DNA from: an uncultured bacterium
GTDB taxonomy: Bacteria; Actinomycetota; Actinomycetes; S36-B12
Length of the DNA: 14,294 nt
NCBI GenBank assembly: GCA_903896585.1
Contig: CAITYI010000227.1
Coordinates: forward strand, 1 to 14,294
Reading direction: 5' to 3'
The translations under genes were made by a program, and so were the position numbers. The first letter of the stretch is position 1, and each line of letters starts with the position of its first letter. Shown in pieces: positions 1 to 6,667 of the stretch. The notes beneath the pieces were generated by a model that saw only the letters and a list, made by a program, of their open reading frames with translations, was not told the DNA's origin and made no database searches.

Positions 1-120
1 TGAGGCTCTCAGCGAGGATGGCCGAAGACTCACGAGACACGGTTGCAGTCTAGATTGAATGATTGGCGACAGTTCTCCGAGACCAAGGCTGACTCCTGAC
101 CGCCCCAACGGGGGCCCAAA
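1..120. other. Upstream region before sufR; possible edge of a neighbouring gene
   Basis: No gene can be assigned with confidence here. On the minus strand a frame is open from a GTG at 40-38 to the left edge and could be the first residues of a divergent gene (reads VSRESSAILAESL), but no Shine-Dalgarno sequence precedes it. Plus-strand frames are also open for short distances to the left edge, so the tail of a plus-strand gene is equally possible. Positions 102-115 form a perfect 5 bp GCCCC/GGGGC stem with an AACG loop. No T-run follows directly, so it is weak as a terminator and may instead belong to the sufR control region. Confidence 0.3.
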
Positions 121-156
121 GTTGCGTTAATTCTTATTTACGCAACAATAGGGTTG
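121..156 (+). promoter_or_regulatory. Probable SufR operator and leaderless sufR promoter
   Basis: Two nested symmetries are visible. An inverted repeat has arms at 121-130 and 137-146 (GTTGCGTTAA against TTTACGCAAC, 9 of 10 positions complementary, 6 bp spacer). A CAAC-N6-GTTG motif lies at 143-156 and shares its CAAC with the right arm. As I recall, CAAC-N6-GTTG is the palindrome reported for SufR in cyanobacteria and Streptomyces. A TTGCGT at 122-127 and AACAAT at 144-149, 16 bp apart, could be the -35 and -10. That would put the transcription start at or next to the GTG at 156 and give a leaderless message. A repressor bound here would cover both the -10 and the start, which fits autorepression of the suf operon. 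The motif match is direct; promoter boxes and function are inferred. Confidence 0.65.
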
Positions 157-908
157 TGAAATTCCCCGGAGAGGCCGCAGAGCGTGTTGCCCGCGTGCTT
201 CTGACTCATGGAACGGCAACCACCGTGGAGTTGGCGCGTGAATTAAACCTCAGTCCGCAGGCGGTGCGCAGGTCCCTTGGCGCCCTTCAAGAAGCGGGGC
301 TCGTACACGTACACGACAAAGTACCTTTTGGACCCTCCCCAACCAAGCGCAGAGGCCGGCCCAGTTCCTCATACTCGCTGAGCGATCAGGGCCGGAAACT
401 ACTTCGTCAGTCGTATAACGACTTAGCCCTCGAGTCACTCGAATTCCTGGAGCGAACCTACGGTCGCCAAGCGGTACGCGAGTTCGCCTCGGAGCGGGCG
501 CACCGAATAATCACGGGTAAGACCATCCCGGAACTTGTTCAAGCCCTCAACGCTGAGGGGTACGAAGCAACCTTTGACCATGCCGGTGTTTCCGGACAGC
601 TGTGTCAACACCACTGTCCAGTGGTGGAGGCCGCCAAGGCATATCCCGAATTATGCGAGGAGGAGACCCGAGCGTTAGGTGAGTCCCTCGGTGCCCACCC
701 CACGCGGTTAGCAACGCTGGCACAAGGTGACCCAATCTGCACCACCCTCATTCCACTTCACAACTTCGGGTCAGCACAGTCAGACTTTTCGGCCCACACA
801 TCGAAGGACTCCACTCAGTACATCGCCCCACAAAAAGGAAACGCCCCACAAAAAGGAAACGCCCCACAAAAAGGAAACGCCCCACTATTGGAAGAGGTAT
901 CCGCATGA
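156..908 (+). CDS. sufR: SufR, Fe-S-sensing transcriptional repressor of the suf operon
   Basis: A 250-residue regulator of the DeoR/ArsR-like winged-helix family. Residues about 10-62 form the helix-turn-helix (TVELARELNLSPQAVRRSL), followed by a wing with GRPSSSYSLSDQG at 67-79. The C-terminal half carries the cysteine set expected of SufR: C150, C154, C167 and C195, with C154-x12-C167-x27-C195 in the usual context (HHCP, PELCEEE, GDPIC). These are the probable cluster ligands. Cluster-loaded SufR is known to repress suf genes, and loss of the cluster derepresses them. The GTG start at 156 has no well-spaced ribosome site and overlaps a putative operator. The stop overlaps the sufB ATG by 4 bp. 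Oddity: after about residue 203 there is a low-complexity tail with three exact APQKGN repeats, longer than I expect for the family. Identification is firm; regulation is inferred from the family. Confidence 0.9.
   Translation: MKFPGEAAERVARVLLTHGTATTVELARELNLSPQAVRRSLGALQEAGLVHVHDKVPFGPSPTKRRGRPSSSYSLSDQGRKLLRQSYNDLALESLEFLERTYGRQAVREFASERAHRIITGKTIPELVQALNAEGYEATFDHAGVSGQLCQHHCPVVEAAKAYPELCEEETRALGESLGAHPTRLATLAQGDPICTTLIPLHNFGSAQSDFSAHTSKDSTQYIAPQKGNAPQKGNAPQKGNAPLLEEVSA
825..885 (+). repeat. 18 bp tandem repeat, 3.4 copies, at the 3' end of sufR
   Basis: Three identical copies of GCCCCACAAAAAGGAAAC occupy 825-842, 843-860 and 861-878, followed by a 7-base partial copy. In the sufR frame each unit reads APQKGN. 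The array ends 19 bases before the sufB start codon. The unit is a multiple of three, so a change in copy number would keep sufR in frame. Perfect identity of the copies suggests recent slippage or ongoing homogenisation. Each copy contains a purine-rich AAAAAGGAAAC that resembles a ribosome-binding sequence. Confidence 0.95.
890..897 (+). promoter_or_regulatory. Ribosome-binding site of sufB
   Basis: GGAAGAGG lies 7 bases before the ATG at 905 and inside the last codons of sufR. With the ATGA stop/start overlap this favours translational coupling of sufB to sufR. Confidence 0.75.
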
Positions 909-2338
909 GCACCACAACGCCCGTTGAGCGTTCCGCGCAGGATCAAACAATTGATTCGCTTGGACGCTACGAATACGGTTGGAGCGATAAAACTGATGCG
1001 GGCGTTGATGCCAAGCGCGGGGTAGATGAAGCTGTTGTCCGAGATATCTCCGCCAAGAAGAACGAACCGCAATGGATGCTCGATCTTAGGCTTAAGGGGC
1101 TTCGGCTTTTTGAGAAGAAGCCCATGCCGCACTGGGGTTCGGATCTCACGGGCATTCATTTCGACACCATCAAGTATTTTGTTCGTTCAACCGAAAAGCA
1201 GGCAACCGAATGGGCAGACCTTCCCGACGACATTAAAAATACCTATGACCGTTTGGGTATTCCCGAGGCCGAGAAGCAGCGACTCGTTGGTGGCGTCGCC
1301 GCTCAATACGAATCTGAAGTCGTGTATCACAAAATCCGCGAGGATCTTGAAGAGCAGGGCGTTATTTTTCTCGACACAGACACTGCGCTCAAGGAGCATG
1401 AAGATGTCTTTAAGGAATATTTCGGTTCCGTAATCCCAGTAGGTGACAATAAGTTTGCCGCGCTCAACACCGCAGTATGGTCGGGCGGATCGTTCATTTA
1501 TGTTCCTAAGGGTGTTCGGGTTGATATCCCGCTGCAGGCCTATTTCCGGATTAATACAGAAAACATGGGTCAGTTTGAGCGCACTCTCATTATCGTGGAT
1601 GAAGATGCCTACGTTCATTACGTAGAGGGTTGCACAGCCCCTATCTATTCCAGCGATTCACTGCACTCCGCTGTGGTGGAAATTATTGTGAAGAAGGGTG
1701 GACGTTGTCGGTACACAACAATTCAAAACTGGTCAACCAACGTCTACAATTTGGTCACAAAGCGCGCTATCGCACAAGAGGGAGCCACCATGGAATGGGT
1801 GGATGGAAACCTCGGTAGCAAGGTCACCATGAAATACCCGGCCGTAGTCATGACGGGCGAGTATGCAAAAGGTGAGACCTTGAGCATTGCATTCGCGGGT
1901 GCCGGACAGCACCAGGATGCCGGGGCAAAAATGGTGCATGCAGCGCCCCATACCTCATCCTCGATCATCTCCAAATCAGTAGCGCGTGGTGGCGGGCGCA
2001 CTTCATATCGGGGACTGGTCCAGGTCTTGGAAGGATCACATCATTCGAAGAGCACCGTCAAGTGTGATGCACTGCTAGTCGACGACATTAGCCGTTCCGA
2101 CACCTATCCCTATGTCGATGTTCGCGAAGACGATGTCCAAATGGGACATGAAGCAACAGTGTCGAAAATCAGTGAAGAGCAACTGTTCTACCTGATGTCA
2201 AGAGGTCTGTCCGAGGACGAAGCCATGGCAATGATCGTACGTGGGTTTATTGAGCCAATTGCCCGAGAACTGCCCATGGAATATGCAATTGAACTCAACC
2301 GACTCATTGAACTCCAAATGGAAGGTGCCGTCGGGTGA
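905..2338 (+). CDS. sufB: SufB, Fe-S cluster scaffold subunit
   Basis: A 477-residue full-length SufB. With SufC and SufD it forms the SufBCD complex, on which Fe-S clusters are built in the cytosol from sulfur delivered by SufS/SufU. Visible family landmarks are QAYFRIN (211-217), the EGCTAP motif with C243, the basic SHHSK region (378-382), C387 in the VKCDALLVDD segment, and MGHEATVSKI (413-422) with H415 and E416. C387 and E416 match the positions implicated in nascent cluster binding in E. coli SufB. The reading frame is uninterrupted, so the intein found in some mycobacterial SufB proteins is absent. The ATG overlaps the sufR stop by 4 bp, and the stop overlaps the sufD GTG by 4 bp. The SufB assignment over paralogue SufD rests on the EGCTAP and HEATVSKI motifs. 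Confidence 0.97.
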   Translation: MSTTTPVERSAQDQTIDSLGRYEYGWSDKTDAGVDAKRGVDEAVVRDISAKKNEPQWMLDLRLKGLRLFEKKPMPHWGSDLTGIHFDTIKYFVRSTEKQATEWADLPDDIKNTYDRLGIPEAEKQRLVGGVAAQYESEVVYHKIREDLEEQGVIFLDTDTALKEHEDVFKEYFGSVIPVGDNKFAALNTAVWSGGSFIYVPKGVRVDIPLQAYFRINTENMGQFERTLIIVDEDAYVHYVEGCTAPIYSSDSLHSAVVEIIVKKGGRCRYTTIQNWSTNVYNLVTKRAIAQEGATMEWVDGNLGSKVTMKYPAVVMTGEYAKGETLSIAFAGAGQHQDAGAKMVHAAPHTSSSIISKSVARGGGRTSYRGLVQVLEGSHHSKSTVKCDALLVDDISRSDTYPYVDVREDDVQMGHEATVSKISEEQLFYLMSRGLSEDEAMAMIVRGFIEPIARELPMEYAIELNRLIELQMEGAVG

Positions 2339-3453
2339 GTGCTGTTGCTACGGCTCCTGCTAAGGATTTAGCGCCCAAAATATTGTCACGTGATCCTGGA
2401 GACTTCGAAATCCCCAAAGGACGTGAAGAAGAATGGCGCTACACCCCTATCCGGAAGATGCAAGATTTTTTCATACCTCAGTCGTGGGGCTCTGTAGGTG
2501 CGCTGTCATCTCCTTTCGTTGAGATAGTGGGACCTGATGATCCACGTTTGAGCACCACCTGGATGCCGACCGATCGAATCAGCGCAATCGCTTTCGCGGG
2601 TACTAAGAAAGTAGTGCTCATTACCATCCCGGCAGAACACATTGTTGAGGAATCAATAGTGGTTAATCTGGCAGGGGAGATGCTCAACAATTATGCGCAT
2701 ATTGAAGTTCAGGTTGGAAAGTTTTCACGTAGTCAGATTGTGATCATTCACGATTCAACTGCGAATGTGAGTGGATCAATTGTCACTGAGGTGGGGGATC
2801 AAGCCGAACTCACACTGCTCTCCGTCCTAGATGCCGAAGCGCCTTTGAAGCAGCATTGGAATTGGACAACGAATGTGGGACGCGATTCACGTTTCCTTGG
2901 CTTGTCCATTTCCCTTGGTGGGGAAGTGGTGCGGATTGTTCCCTCAGTTAATTATCGAGCACCGGGTGGCTCCGCTGAAATGCTCGGGGCATTCTTACTC
3001 GAGGGTGACCAGTTTCAGGAGCATCGAATACTTGTGAACCACACGGAGCCCCACTGTGTGAGCAATGTCGTTTACAAAGGTGCATTAAGTGGGCAAGGCG
3101 CCCACTCCGTGTGGGTCGGTGATGTACTGGTTCGCCGAGAGGCGATCGGAATTCAAACTTATGAACTAAATCGGAACCTTCTCCTCAACGATGGGCCGCG
3201 AGCAGATTCGGTACCCAATTTGGAATTGGAGACCGGCGATGTAGTGAGTGCGGGGCATGCCAGTGCTACCGGAAGATTCGACGATGAACAACTTTTTTAC
3301 TTACAGTCTCGCGGAATACCGGAGTCAGTAGCTCGCCAATTGGTAGTGCGAGGATTTTTTGTCGATGTTCTCAACAAAGTGCATGACCAATCACTCCGTG
3401 AGAATCTAATGGAGCGGATTGAGATGCGCTTGGGCATGGTGACCCATGCCTGA
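2335..3453 (+). CDS. sufD: SufD, Fe-S scaffold partner of SufB
   Basis: A 372-residue SufD, the paralogue of SufB in the SufBC2D scaffold. The N-terminal part has EEEWRYTPIRKM (31-42), typical of SufD. The C-terminal beta-helix and end region carry SAGHASATGRFDDEQLFYL (305-323), where H308 corresponds to the conserved His of E. coli SufD implicated in iron or cluster handling, then SRGI and VVRGFF. The start is GTG at 2335, overlapping the sufB TGA (GTGA), with GGAAGG at 2320-2325 nine bases upstream inside sufB. The 3' end overlaps the Rieske gene by 8 bp, and a hairpin spans that junction. It probably acts only as part of SufBCD. Confidence 0.95.
   Translation: MSAVATAPAKDLAPKILSRDPGDFEIPKGREEEWRYTPIRKMQDFFIPQSWGSVGALSSPFVEIVGPDDPRLSTTWMPTDRISAIAFAGTKKVVLITIPAEHIVEESIVVNLAGEMLNNYAHIEVQVGKFSRSQIVIIHDSTANVSGSIVTEVGDQAELTLLSVLDAEAPLKQHWNWTTNVGRDSRFLGLSISLGGEVVRIVPSVNYRAPGGSAEMLGAFLLEGDQFQEHRILVNHTEPHCVSNVVYKGALSGQGAHSVWVGDVLVRREAIGIQTYELNRNLLLNDGPRADSVPNLELETGDVVSAGHASATGRFDDEQLFYLQSRGIPESVARQLVVRGFFVDVLNKVHDQSLRENLMERIEMRLGMVTHA
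3433..3450 (+). promoter_or_regulatory. RNA hairpin burying the Rieske gene start codon
   Basis: GGCATGG (3433-3439) and CCATGCC (3444-3450) form a perfect 7 bp stem with a TGAC loop. Two further G-U pairs (3432/3451 and 3431/3452) are possible. The ATG of the downstream gene (3446-3448) is in the right arm, paired to CAT at 3435-3437. Ribosomes finishing sufD would melt the stem just before reaching its stop at 3451-3453. This suggests obligate translational coupling. Pairing is read directly from the sequence; the regulatory role is inferred. Confidence 0.5.
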
Positions 3454-3757
3454 GATCATTGAACTGGTAACCGCGGACCAAGTTCCCCTCGGTACCGTGA
3501 AGCGCTTCGAGATTAATGATCTCGCGGTAGCAATTATTCACACCGATGAAGGTTTTTTTGCTCTCGAGGATCGCTGCTCGCATGCTGATGTAGCACTTTC
3601 AGAGGGCGAACTTGAGGGTTGCCTGCTTGAATGCTGGTTGCACGGATCAGCATTTGATATCCGAACCGGTGAACCCCAGTCCCTGCCAGCATTGACTCCA
3701 GTGGCGACATTTCCCGTAACTATTGACTCCCAAGGAACTCTGTCCGTCACCATCTAG
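3446..3757 (+). CDS. Rieske [2Fe-2S] non-heme ferredoxin-type protein of the suf operon
   Basis: A 103-residue single-domain Rieske protein. The ligand pattern is complete: C44-x-H46 (DRCSHADV) and C63-x2-H66 (LECWLHGSAFD) with 16 residues between, followed by the usual G-x-x-FD. It is expected to hold a [2Fe-2S] cluster with two Cys and two His ligands. This short form resembles the ferredoxin component of aromatic ring dioxygenases or the small subunit of nitrite reductases. In actinobacterial suf operons such a gene commonly sits between sufD and sufC, so a redox role in Fe-S assembly is plausible; its electron partner is unknown. The ATG lies inside the last codons of sufD, in a hairpin. 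There is no strong ribosome site (only GGTG close to the start), consistent with coupling to sufD. Confidence 0.9.
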   Translation: MPEIIELVTADQVPLGTVKRFEINDLAVAIIHTDEGFFALEDRCSHADVALSEGELEGCLLECWLHGSAFDIRTGEPQSLPALTPVATFPVTIDSQGTLSVTI

Positions 3758-3774
3758 AAAACATTCAGCCAATT

Positions 3775-3780
3775 GAAAGG
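3775..3780 (+). promoter_or_regulatory. Ribosome-binding site deciding the sufC start
   Basis: GAAAGG lies 7 bases before the ATG at 3788. An in-frame TTG at 3773 would overlap this element and has no ribosome site of its own, so 3788 is chosen as the start. Confidence 0.7.
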
Positions 3781-3787
3781 TAACGCA

Positions 3788-4546
3788 ATGAGTAAGCTCG
3801 AAATCAAAGATCTACATGCAACGGTGACCACTGACACCGGTGATAGTGAAATTCTTCGCGGTGTATCACTGACGGTTGAATCTGGAACTACTAGTGCGAT
3901 CATGGGCCCAAATGGCTCCGGAAAGAGCACCTTGGCCTACGTTCTTGCTGGTCACCCTAAATACACGGTGACTTCGGGTACTGTCACCCTAGATGGCGAA
4001 GATGTGCTCGGAATGTCCGTGGATGAACGCGCTCGGGCCGGCCTATTTCTAGCAATGCAGTATCCGGTCGAAATACCAGGTGTGTCGGTGTCCAATTTTT
4101 TGCGTACATCGATCACGGCGCTGAGGGGAGAGGCCCCTAAGTTGCGCACATGGACCAAAGACATGAAAGAAGCCATGTCAGATTTACAGATGGATCCCGC
4201 ATTCGCCAGCCGGAATGTGAACGAAGGGTTCTCCGGTGGCGAGAAGAAGAGGCACGAAATTCTTCAACTTGGACTGATGGAGCCGAAGATCGCGATTCTC
4301 GATGAAACAGATTCAGGACTAGATGTCGACGCACTCAAAGTTGTGTCTGAAGGTGTGAATCGTTTCCAGCAGAAGACAAATGCAGGGGTATTGCTGATCA
4401 CGCACTACACCCGAATCCTGAAGTACATAAAGCCAGATGTTGTGCACGTGTTCGTGGATGGTCGAATAGTCGAGACCGGTGGTCCCGAATTGGCTAATTC
4501 ACTGGAGGCCGATGGCTACGAACGATTTTCGGTAGCTAAGGCATAA
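3788..4546 (+). CDS. sufC: SufC, Fe-S cluster assembly ATPase
   Basis: A 252-residue ABC-type ATPase that drives conformational change in SufBCD. Motifs in order: Walker A GPNGSGKS (40-47), Q-loop Q91 (LAMQYPVEIPGVSVSNFLR, typical of SufC), signature FSGGE (148-152), Walker B IAILDET (168-174) with catalytic E173, D-loop SGLD, and H-loop H206. It has no membrane domain and is cytosolic. The gene starts 30 bp after the Rieske stop and ends 5 bp before sufS. Length and motifs fit the family and no catalytic residue is missing. Confidence 0.97.
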   Translation: MSKLEIKDLHATVTTDTGDSEILRGVSLTVESGTTSAIMGPNGSGKSTLAYVLAGHPKYTVTSGTVTLDGEDVLGMSVDERARAGLFLAMQYPVEIPGVSVSNFLRTSITALRGEAPKLRTWTKDMKEAMSDLQMDPAFASRNVNEGFSGGEKKRHEILQLGLMEPKIAILDETDSGLDVDALKVVSEGVNRFQQKTNAGVLLITHYTRILKYIKPDVVHVFVDGRIVETGGPELANSLEADGYERFSVAKA

Positions 4547-4551
4547 CTTAC

Positions 4552-5832
4552 GTGTCCCTTGATGTCGCATCAATTCGAGCTGACTTCCCGATTCTCAGTC
4601 GGGAAGTCAGAGGCATGCCATTGGTATACCTAGATAGTGGTGCAACTTCGCAAAAGCCTTCTGTGGTACTTGACGCTGAGCGGCACTTTTATGAAACATC
4701 CAATGCGGCCGTGCATCGTGGGGCTCATGCTCTCGCTGAAGAAGCAACCGATGCATACGAGTCAGCTCGCAGCATCATTGCCGGATTCATTGGTGCGTCC
4801 CCAAATGAAATTGTCTTTACAAAGAATGCAACCGAGGCCATTAATTTAGTGGCATACGCTTTCTCAAATGCTTCCGCAAAGTATCGTCATGGCCACGACG
4901 TAGATTCGCGTTTTGTATTGGGCCCTGGCGATAACATTGTGGTAACCGAGATGGAACATCACGCTAACTTGATTCCATGGCAGGAATTGTGTGCCAAAAC
5001 CGGGGCTGAATTAAAATGGTTTGGAATCACCCAAGAGGGGCGCCTGGACCTGGAAACCGACCCCATTGATCACAACACCAAATTGGTGGCGGTTGTCCAC
5101 CAGTCGAACATCTTGGGGACCATTAATCCGATTCAAGAATTGATGCGCCGGGCCCATGAAAATGGTGCACTCGGGCTCGTCGACATGTGTCAATCCGTCC
5201 CACATATGCCAATAGATATCCATGCCACCGGTGCCGACTTCGCCATGTGGAGTGGGCACAAAATGCTGGGGCCAACCGGCATTGGAATTTTGTGGGGAAA
5301 ACATGAATTGCTCAACAGCATGCCACCATTCCTCACCGGTGGGTCCATGATTGAGATGGTCACCATGGACCACACCACCTACGCCGCAGCACCTGCGCGA
5401 TTTGAAGCCGGTGTGCCAATGGTCGCCCAGGCGGTTGGTCTCGCCGCAGCCGTGCAGTATTTGGAAACGATTGGAATGGAAAATGTTGAACGGCACGAGC
5501 AGGCTTTAACCGAGTACCTATTACAAAGTCTGAGGGATTTGCCGGGAGTAAACATTATTGGTCCTGACTCGACCCTCGATCGAGGATCTGCGGTTTCCTT
5601 TACGGTGGATGGAATTCACCCGCACGATGTCGGGCATATTATGGATTCCCAAGGGGTTGCCGTACGAGTTGGTCATCACTGCGCATGGCCAGTGTGCAGA
5701 CGATTTGACATACCAGCAACAACGCGGATTTCCCCCTATCTATATAACGACTTTGCTGATATCGATGCAGCCGTGAATTCCATTGTTAAAGCTCAGGAAT
5801 TTTTTGGTGTTGTCCCGGAGGTGGCAGGATGA
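4552..5832 (+). CDS. sufS: SufS, type II cysteine desulfurase
   Basis: A 426-residue PLP enzyme that removes sulfur from L-cysteine and carries it as a persulfide. PLP-site features: MEHHAN with H136/H137, D211 and Q214 in VDMCQS, and Schiff-base lysine K237 in SGHKMLGPTG. The active-site cysteine is C377 in RVGHHCAWPVCRRFD, the short-loop context of SufS-type (group II) enzymes. The persulfide is expected to pass to SufU. A stretch around 108-124 between AYAFSN and LGPGDNIVVTEMEHH seems longer than in the Streptomyces protein as I remember it. The start is GTG at 4552, with AAGG at 4538-4541 ten bases upstream. The 3' end overlaps sufU by 4 bp. Confidence 0.96.
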   Translation: MSLDVASIRADFPILSREVRGMPLVYLDSGATSQKPSVVLDAERHFYETSNAAVHRGAHALAEEATDAYESARSIIAGFIGASPNEIVFTKNATEAINLVAYAFSNASAKYRHGHDVDSRFVLGPGDNIVVTEMEHHANLIPWQELCAKTGAELKWFGITQEGRLDLETDPIDHNTKLVAVVHQSNILGTINPIQELMRRAHENGALGLVDMCQSVPHMPIDIHATGADFAMWSGHKMLGPTGIGILWGKHELLNSMPPFLTGGSMIEMVTMDHTTYAAAPARFEAGVPMVAQAVGLAAAVQYLETIGMENVERHEQALTEYLLQSLRDLPGVNIIGPDSTLDRGSAVSFTVDGIHPHDVGHIMDSQGVAVRVGHHCAWPVCRRFDIPATTRISPYLYNDFADIDAAVNSIVKAQEFFGVVPEVAG

Positions 5833-6293
5833 GTGAAGACCTTTATCAGGAGATAATTCTCGATCATTACAAAAATCCCCGTGGAGTCGCAGCGATTGAT
5901 TACCCATTAGCTGATAGTCACCAGGTGAACCCCACATGTGGCGATGAAGTAACAGTGTGGGTTGGTCAAGACACCGAGGGGAGATTGCAGATTGCCTATC
6001 AGGGGCAAGGATGCTCAATCTCACAAGCGAGTTCTAGCGTTATGAGTGAGTTACTGGTTGGGAAAACGCCTGAAGAGGCTGCCAAGATCCAAACCGCCTT
6101 TTTAGAGTTGATGCAATCAAAGGGCTTACTCGATCCAGATGAAGAAGTACTCGAAGACGCTGTGGCATTTGCTGGAGTGTCTCGATACCCTGCCCGAATC
6201 AAGTGCGCACTCATTTCATGGATGGCACTTGCAGATGCTCAAATCAAATCAGGACTAACAAGTGATTCAGCTTCACTTGGTCGAAAGGAGTAA
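5829..6293 (+). CDS. sufU: SufU, zinc-dependent sulfurtransferase partner of SufS
   Basis: A 154-residue protein of the IscU/SufU fold. The metal ligands C37, D39 (NPTCGDE), C62 (QGQGCSIS) and C126 (RIKCALISW) are all present. The segment between C62 and C126 is the longer form that separates SufU from IscU, and the His that precedes the third Cys in IscU is replaced (IKC). It is therefore expected to bind zinc and accept persulfide from SufS rather than act as a scaffold. The start overlaps the sufS stop (ATGA), with an excellent ribosome site GGAGG at 5817-5821, 7 bases before the ATG. The C-terminal tail (about 140-154) is short and polar. Confidence 0.95.
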   Translation: MSEDLYQEIILDHYKNPRGVAAIDYPLADSHQVNPTCGDEVTVWVGQDTEGRLQIAYQGQGCSISQASSSVMSELLVGKTPEEAAKIQTAFLELMQSKGLLDPDEEVLEDAVAFAGVSRYPARIKCALISWMALADAQIKSGLTSDSASLGRKE

Positions 6294-6295
6294 TG

Positions 6296-6607
6296 ATGGC
6301 GGCTACAGATGAAGATGTTTTAGAGGCAATGAAAGATGTCATTGATCCCGAACTCGGAATAAATGTGGTTGATCTCGGCCTCGTCTATGGTGTGAGCGTC
6401 GATGAAAATAACTCGGCTACCGTGGACATGACCCTGACTTCGGCGGCCTGTCCACTGACCGATGTCATCGAGGATCAAACTCGAAGCGCATTGGGCCCCG
6501 TTGTTTCAGATTTCAGAATTAACTGGGTATGGATGCCGCCATGGGGACCAGACAAAATCACCGATGACGGCCGAGACATGCTGCGGTCGCTTGGCTTCAA
6601 CGTTTAG
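6296..6607 (+). CDS. sufT: SufT, MIP18/DUF59 family Fe-S maturation factor
   Basis: A 103-residue DUF59 protein. Family motifs: DPELGINVVDLGLVYGV near the N-terminus, TLTSAACPLTDVIEDQ with the conserved Cys, and WMPPWGPDKIT followed by GRDMLRSLGF at the C-terminus. SufT proteins assist maturation or delivery of Fe-S clusters to client proteins and are a usual last member of actinobacterial and firmicute suf operons. Two ATGs are adjacent. The second, at 6296, is 5 bases from AAGGAG (6285-6290); the first, at 6293, overlaps the sufU TAA by one base but is only 2 bases from it, so 6296 is preferred. This is probably the last gene of the suf transcript. No terminator hairpin is visible after it. 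Confidence 0.92.
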   Translation: MAATDEDVLEAMKDVIDPELGINVVDLGLVYGVSVDENNSATVDMTLTSAACPLTDVIEDQTRSALGPVVSDFRINWVWMPPWGPDKITDDGRDMLRSLGFNV

Positions 6608-6643
6608 TTGCTTGTCCTCGGTTGGGCCACGGGCAGGTCACCG

Positions 6644-6658
6644 TTGACAGAGTAGACT
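6644..6658 (+). promoter_or_regulatory. Candidate promoter for the ABC-F unit, leaderless
   Basis: TAGACT at 6653-6658 fits the actinobacterial TANNNT -10 and lies 9 bases before the ATG at 6668, so the start of transcription would be at or just before that codon. No Shine-Dalgarno sequence precedes the ATG, which supports leaderless translation. A TTGACA at 6644-6649 is too close to act as the -35 for this -10. GTCA-N4-TGAC (6637-6648) is a small inverted repeat that could be an operator. Confidence 0.45.
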
Positions 6659-6667
6659 CGCACAACC

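Noticed and set aside
2..40. Start of a divergent minus-strand gene at the left edge
   Set aside because: About 13 codons are visible with no ribosome site and no diagnostic motif; too little to call a gene.
102..115. GCCCC-AACG-GGGGC hairpin as an intrinsic terminator
   Set aside because: The stem is only 5 bp and no T-run follows directly, so termination cannot be claimed.
825..885. Repeat array as a CRISPR
   Set aside because: The 18 bp units are directly adjacent with no spacers and no cas genes are nearby; it is a simple tandem repeat.
815..1159. Minus-strand ORF of 114 codons over the sufR-sufB junction
   Set aside because: It is antisense to two well-supported genes, its sequence includes the reverse of the 18 bp repeat, and it resembles no family.
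1187..1618. Minus-strand ORF of 143 codons inside sufB
   Set aside because: It lies wholly antisense to conserved sufB with no ribosome site or recognisable domain; a shadow frame.
3773..3787. TTG at 3773 as an earlier sufC start
   Set aside because: It would overlap the GAAAGG ribosome site that is ideally spaced for ATG 3788, and the SufC family begins close to the latter.
5011..5496. Minus-strand ORF of 161 codons inside sufS
   Set aside because: Composition (many His, Trp and Gly) is that of a reversed conserved gene, and no family resemblance is seen.
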